DNA of 25,272 nt from JAWPMT01 sp964653795 (GTDB lineage: Bacteria > Bacteroidota > Bacteroidia > Cytophagales > Cyclobacteriaceae). The stretch covers positions 1 to 25,272 of the forward strand of contig CAZZHO010000061.1 of NCBI GenBank assembly GCA_964653795.1, in the 5' to 3' direction. Shown in pieces: positions 23,401 to 25,272 of this stretch. The translations under genes were made by a program, and so were the position numbers. Each line of letters begins with the position of its first letter. Position 1 is the first letter of the stretch. Under the pieces are notes generated by a model. The model was not told the origin of the DNA. It saw nothing but the letters and a program-made list of their open reading frames with translations, and searched no databases.

Positions 23401-25272
23401 TAGGAGGCATGGTTTACTGTAAGCGTTTGACTCACGTCGGTTGCATCATTATGGTTGGTATCACCCAGCTGGCTAGCCGTAATGGATACGGAACCCACCC
23501 CCCGAATGGTCACGGTTCCCGAAGCATTCACTGTCGCTATGTTTACATCTGAACTGACATAGGTGACAGGGCTGATAGAAGCACCAGGCGTTACACCCAG
23601 AGAAAAGTCTGCATCACCCAATTGCCTGGTCGCGATCGCAGGGAAGGTAAGGGATTGATTGGCTTTGGCAATCGTCAAATGATCACTTACAAAAGTGATC
23701 GTGTAATTGCTATTGGCCAAGGTTCCCTGTGTAATCGCATAACTACCCACGTCTTCTCCTGCCTCTCTGGTCGGTGTACCTGAAAGTGCATCCGAAAACT
23801 GTAAGGCACCATTGGTGATCTGATAAGTTAATGCCGGATCTGTATCGCCAAAAGTCTTGCTCTGAGCATCAGCAGTCACCGTAATGGTTCGGGGCGAAAT
23901 GGTCAGGTCGCCATTGACATAGCTGATGGCATAGTTGCTGCTGGTCAGGCCACTTGGGACAATCACTCCTGGGTGTGCTCCCACATTCGTTTCGCTGATG
24001 GTGCCAAAGGCTAGTGTTCCACCTAATACACTTTCGGTCTCTCCGGTGATGAAGCCTGCATAATTTACTGTATTTCCAGTATTCGCATCATCTCCATAGG
24101 TAACCGTGCGGTTATTAGCGGTGACGGTCAGCGCCTTTTCTGTGATGGTCAGATCACCAGGCACATAGTTGATCACGTAATTGCTATTGGTCAATCCTCC
24201 ATTCGGAATGATGGCTCCACTATAGGAGCCTACATTGACCGATGTAATGTGATCAAATGTTACTGTTCCGGTAAAATCCGAAGCATTTTCTCCAGAAGCC
24301 AGCCCACTCTCCCCTGCTCCATCGGCTTCAAAAGTGATCGTATTTCCGATGTTCGCATCATCCCCATATGCAATTGACCGGTTATCGGCAGTGATATTGA
24401 TCGGCCTGGCAGTCACGGACGTGATATCACCCGGTAAAAAGGTGATGGAATAGTTTGGTGACGACACACTCCCTGCTGGATTTGGAGCCCAGGTAACCTT
24501 GCCCGTATAGGGGCCGCCTACCTCATAAAAAGCGCCGTTCTCGCTAGTGAAGGCGACAGGCCATGATTGCGCCAGTACTAATACCGATTCTGTTTCCCCA
24601 TTGACAAAACCGGTATAGGTAGTTGGATGTTCTGTTTTTCCTGGTGTTCCGTACACAATGCTCACGTCATTGAGACGAGCCGTCAAAGGAGCTTTATCAA
24701 TGGTGTAGCTTCCTGTCACTTGTGATGCTGAATAATTTTTTTCGGCCGTTGACAAACGAGCCCTCACGTCATAAGTGCCCGCGTCTACAGGGACAGTTGT
24801 AGTAAATGTTCCGGCTCCCGTCGGACTATATTCAATGATCGTTGCCAGGGTAGGATTGCCTTGTGAGTCGTTGGCAGTAGCCGTTATGCCCTGCTCCTGC
24901 CCGGTATACTTAGGATTAACCGTCGGTAAATCCAGATTGATAGTCGTCGAGAATGGAAAAATTGTCAGGGGTTGAAGTACCGATGGGGCGTCAGTGTAGT
25001 TGGCATTGCCTGATTGATTGGCTGTAATAAAGACGGTTCCAACGCCAACGATTACCACTTCACCCGCCGCACTCACCGTGGCAACGTCGGGGTTATTTCC
25101 AGAAAAAGTAACCGGATTACCAGAATCCCCGCCGGTAGCGCTTAAGTTGAACGCAGCATCTCCAAAAGAACGGCTAGGCAGCCCCCCGAAAGTGATCATC
25201 TGGGAGCCCTGATTGACGATTAAACTTTGTGTCACGCCTACAGCATCCGCATAATTGGCATTCCCAACCTGA
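17478..25272 (-). CDS. Giant MBG-repeat surface protein with T9SS sorting domain (N-terminus outside window)
   Basis: At least 2597 residues of an exported repeat protein, probably a long surface adhesin. The frame is open to the right edge (QVGNANYADAVG before the GTG at 25235), so the start and signal peptide are missing. From right to left: Ig-like group-2 and mixed MBG-type units (25272 to about 23415); a GloVer/beta-propeller-like island (about 23412-22350; GTLFRLDPDGTNFQKLHDF); two divergent beta units; five 77-residue MBG units plus a sixth divergent one (21749 to about 20358); an Ig-like unit; an 82-residue unit and five exact 81-residue MBG units (20102-18642); an Ig-like unit; two SdrD/carboxypeptidase-regulatory-like domains (about 18375-17750); and a T9SS type A sorting domain (YPNPTVAYF, IDVFDLEGRKVETF, GIYLLKIV; stop at 17478). 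The C-terminal 300 residues are paralogous to the 1834-residue protein. Base composition is visibly more GC-rich than in its neighbours. Ligand unknown. Confidence 0.93.
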   Translation of the reverse strand, partial: QVGNANYADAVGVTQSLIVNQGSQMITFGGLPSRSFGDAAFNLSATGGDSGNPVTFSGNNPDVATVSAAGEVVIVGVGTVFITANQSGNANYTDAPSVLQPLTIFPFSTTINLDLPTVNPKYTGQEQGITATANDSQGNPTLATIIEYSPTGAGTFTTTVPVDAGTYDVRARLSTAEKNYSASQVTGSYTIDKAPLTARLNDVSIVYGTPGKTEHPTTYTGFVNGETESVLVLAQSWPVAFTSENGAFYEVGGPYTGKVTWAPNPAGSVSSPNYSITFLPGDITSVTARPINITADNRSIAYGDDANIGNTITFEADGAGESGLASGENASDFTGTVTFDHITSVNVGSYSGAIIPNGGLTNSNYVINYVPGDLTITEKALTVTANNRTVTYGDDANTGNTVNYAGFITGETESVLGGTLAFGTISETNVGAHPGVIVPSGLTSSNYAISYVNGDLTISPRTITVTADAQSKTFGDTDPALTYQITNGALQFSDALSGTPTREAGEDVGSYAITQGTLANSNYTITFVSDHLTIAKANQSLTFPAIATRQLGDADFSLGVTPGASISPVTYVSSDVNIATVNASGTVTIRGVGSVSITASQLGDTNHNDATDVSQTLTVNHASYSQYFVKVHSIYGIAAGGQTALVKTLSTTEGQNIEALVKVGNQIWGTATQGGANGNGTLFRLDPDGTNFQKLHDFTVGEGKPRNDMAVVADTAVYGVVGNYGIFRASVTNPSGGLTHYTGYSGNNQFKNGLVYNRGQLWIRDGADIIAVNIDFSGHEVEAVSGIRNYTAATDFVIEGYQMAMGGTTTQAFWLESMASFEPFEERTWQNMNGNLPAFYPVPDAYATQTKMLFSDGEYYIIGENVASHNITAMSQPPSRVNGILSMSSRYRGFYTQFLSPINGTAWSSLSESYVNLYDAKDTVVYGIRGDAATGLYEAFAVDLNTEQYQIVDFGGGNLAAGVPNAGFFNFRKTATIVSHDQTKAFGDPIPSLTYDIWGLDVGDDATTIGGVTISPEVIYGIGINLPDNVVSSTSHPGTYPIMVTADTTNGKYDLRHQFGVLTITYGIQQSDIDFAPATASMEYDGTAKSFTASGKAGTPAGSSALHGADISGSSLTATHFDYVYSMSTNGGVSYDVVLSEAPSAAGLYRVTATVKSANTVYSGSATYDFEITPRAITVTADAKSKTYGDADPTFTYQVTSGTLVGSDVLSGTLAREAGEDVGAYAITQGTLDAGSNYTITYVSDNLIIGTRGIEVTAHAQSKIYGDADPTFSYQVTSGALQGSDAFSGTLSRAAGENIGNYAITQGTLDAGNNYVVSFVSDDLTITARNLIVAAEAKSKIYGDTDPAFTYQIISGALQGSDAFSGSLTRVAGEGIGGYEITQGTLDPGSNYTMTFITGSLTIGTRAITLTADAQAKTYGDADPTLSYSVTSGALQFTDAISGALDRTAGEDVGTYAIGQGTLSAGNNYAVTFIGDDLTINTRPIEVTADAVSKVYGDSDPSLTYQLTAGVLQGSDMLSGDLERVAGEDAGAYAINQGTLTAGSNYTITYNGNDFAINPIGLSITADDKTKLQGTANPTFTYRITSGALINGDQLTGSLTVPPSAIGVGMYPIQQGTLTAGGNYAIAFTDGTLTITDKLLQTITFDALTPATYGDALTVIATGGGSGNAVTFTGDNPAVATVATTGEVTIVGVGTVNITANQAGDATYAAAAPVIQTLTVNQAALTITADNKTSTYGDATLPSLSLTYSGFVNSETATVLTTAPGLSTTATTISNAGTYPITVSGAAATNYAITHVDGTLTVNKATLTATASNGSKTYGSANPSFTVSYAGFVNGESATVIDTAPTATTTATTTSSVGTYTVTAAGGVDTNYDFTYANGTLTVTKATLMATASSGSRAYGSANPSFTVSYTGFVNGESATVIDTAPTATTAATTTSTVGTYTVTAAGGVDTNYDFTYANGTLTVSQAALTATVADATRAYGIDNPAFTIGYTGFVNGEDASVIDIAPTTSTEATSTSAPGTYAIAIAGGTDNNYAITQVDGTLTVNKATLTATASSGSRTYGSANPAFTVSYTGFVNGEDASVIDTAPTATTVATSTSSVGTYTVTSAGGVDNNYAFTYTNGTLTVSKATLTATVADASRAFGTANPAFTIGYTGFVNGEDATVIDSAPTTSTEATSTSAPGTYAIAIAGGTDNNYAITQVAGTLTVTKADQAIEFNTLPGKLTTDAAFDLTATASSGLAVTYSSSNEAVATISGSTVTILGAGTTTITANQAGDDNYNAATVVTQDLVVTEGNTTTTYSVSGTITDAAGNAFSNGIVVIRDNNDVTISQSTNINTDGTYSFTALTTGDYELFVTPFDAAHVLTFYGNVSPILDPSAAGTILKVTSDQTGINITLQAAPQSAVEFLSEDQGGMIEFFAQNNQGNGNRIVLGRVENGEPLPNTLVILKTADGDYVAADVTDETGLIMFTGLPTGDYRLELDVPGVGIVSADVAVVEGEMLEVTALIDENGASFDVNEVLNTLPDHISRIEVYPNPTVAYFELKSFYQVEQIDVFDLEGRKVETFQHQQRYNIKELKEGIYLLKIVTKKGSEMKRMMKR
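18642..19856 (-). repeat. Tandem array of five 243-bp (81-residue) MBG units
   Basis: Units start at 19856, 19613, 19370, 19127 and 18884, each exactly 243 bp with no indels. Units alternate: 1, 2 and 4 are of one kind (TATAS.GS..YGSANP, ending YDFTYANGTL or YAFTYTNGTL), and 3 and 5 of another (TATVADA.RA.G..NPAFTIGY, SAPGTYAIAIAGG). Units 2+3 and 4+5 therefore look like a duplicated 486-bp block. A more divergent 82-residue unit (19857-20102) flanks the array. Confidence 0.9.
20595..21749 (-). repeat. Tandem array of five 231-bp (77-residue) MBG units
   Basis: Units start at 21749, 21518, 21287, 21056 and 20825, each exactly 231 bp. The consensus is RxIxVTADAxSKxYGDxDPxxTYQ followed by SGALQGSD, a LSG.L.R.AGE segment and YAITQGTLDAGSNYT. 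A sixth, degenerate unit continues to about 20358, and a stray unit of the same kind is found far to the right at about 23660-23895, beyond the propeller-like island. Confidence 0.9.
22350..23412 (-). other. GloVer / beta-propeller-like island inside the MBG protein
   Basis: A stretch of about 350 residues without MBG character, lying between two repeat blocks of the giant protein. It contains the GloVer-type signature GTLFRLDPDGTNFQKLHDF, preceded by IWGTATQGGANGNG, and further W/Y-rich blades (VYGVVGNYGIFRA, GQLWIRDGADIIAVNI, VVYGIRGDAATGLYEAFAV). GloVer repeats are predicted propeller blades; only one blade has the strict signature here. It may be the true ligand-binding head, with the MBG arrays as stalk. 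Confidence 0.6.

Overview
The window looks like the chromosome of a member of the Bacteroidota, probably a marine Cytophagales-type bacterium. The evidence is: type IX secretion (T9SS) type A C-terminal sorting domains on secreted proteins; very large surface proteins built from MBG/Ig-like repeats; a one-protein hybrid two-component regulator (TPR, histidine kinase, receiver, AraC HTH); a Bacteroidota-specific small basic protein behind a DEAD-box helicase; few Shine-Dalgarno sequences; and a good match to the Bacteroidota -7 box (TAnnTTTG). The genus assignment is an inference. No rRNA, tRNA, CRISPR array or insertion sequence was seen.

Layout. 1-360: non-coding today, but the minus strand carries a frameshifted coding remnant. 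361-1798 (+): DEAD-box RNA helicase followed by a small charged protein, a likely cold-response RNA-remodelling pair. 1795-2565 (-): SGNH-hydrolase lipoprotein, overlapping the preceding gene tail-to-tail by 4 bp. 2822-8326 (-): 1834-residue secreted protein (LamG, Ig-like, MBG repeats, sorting domain). 8470-11244 (-): hybrid two-component regulator directly upstream of it. 11385-11680 (-): terminator, structured RNA and a relic MBG domain, apparently the tail of a lost surface-protein gene. 11881-15182 (-): two-gene, ATGA-coupled operon of a small secreted sorting-domain protein and a G8/beta-helix protein. 15327-17129 (+): TPR/transmembrane/HTH regulator divergent from that operon. 17309-17477: terminator and 3' structure. 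17478-25272 (-): a giant MBG-repeat surface protein of at least 2597 residues whose N-terminus lies beyond the right edge.

How the genes may work together (inference): the core is a cell-surface module in which T9SS-exported repeat proteins sit beside two membrane-spanning TPR regulators, one upstream of an adhesin-like gene and one divergent from the G8 operon. The two giant proteins share a homologous C-terminal module and use MBG repeats of the same length (81 residues). The most unusual features are a perfect 12-bp inverted repeat enclosing the start codon of the 1834-residue gene, a duplicated 3'-UTR structure with covarying stems, and a G8 protein without its own sorting signal, translationally coupled to a small protein that is little more than one.
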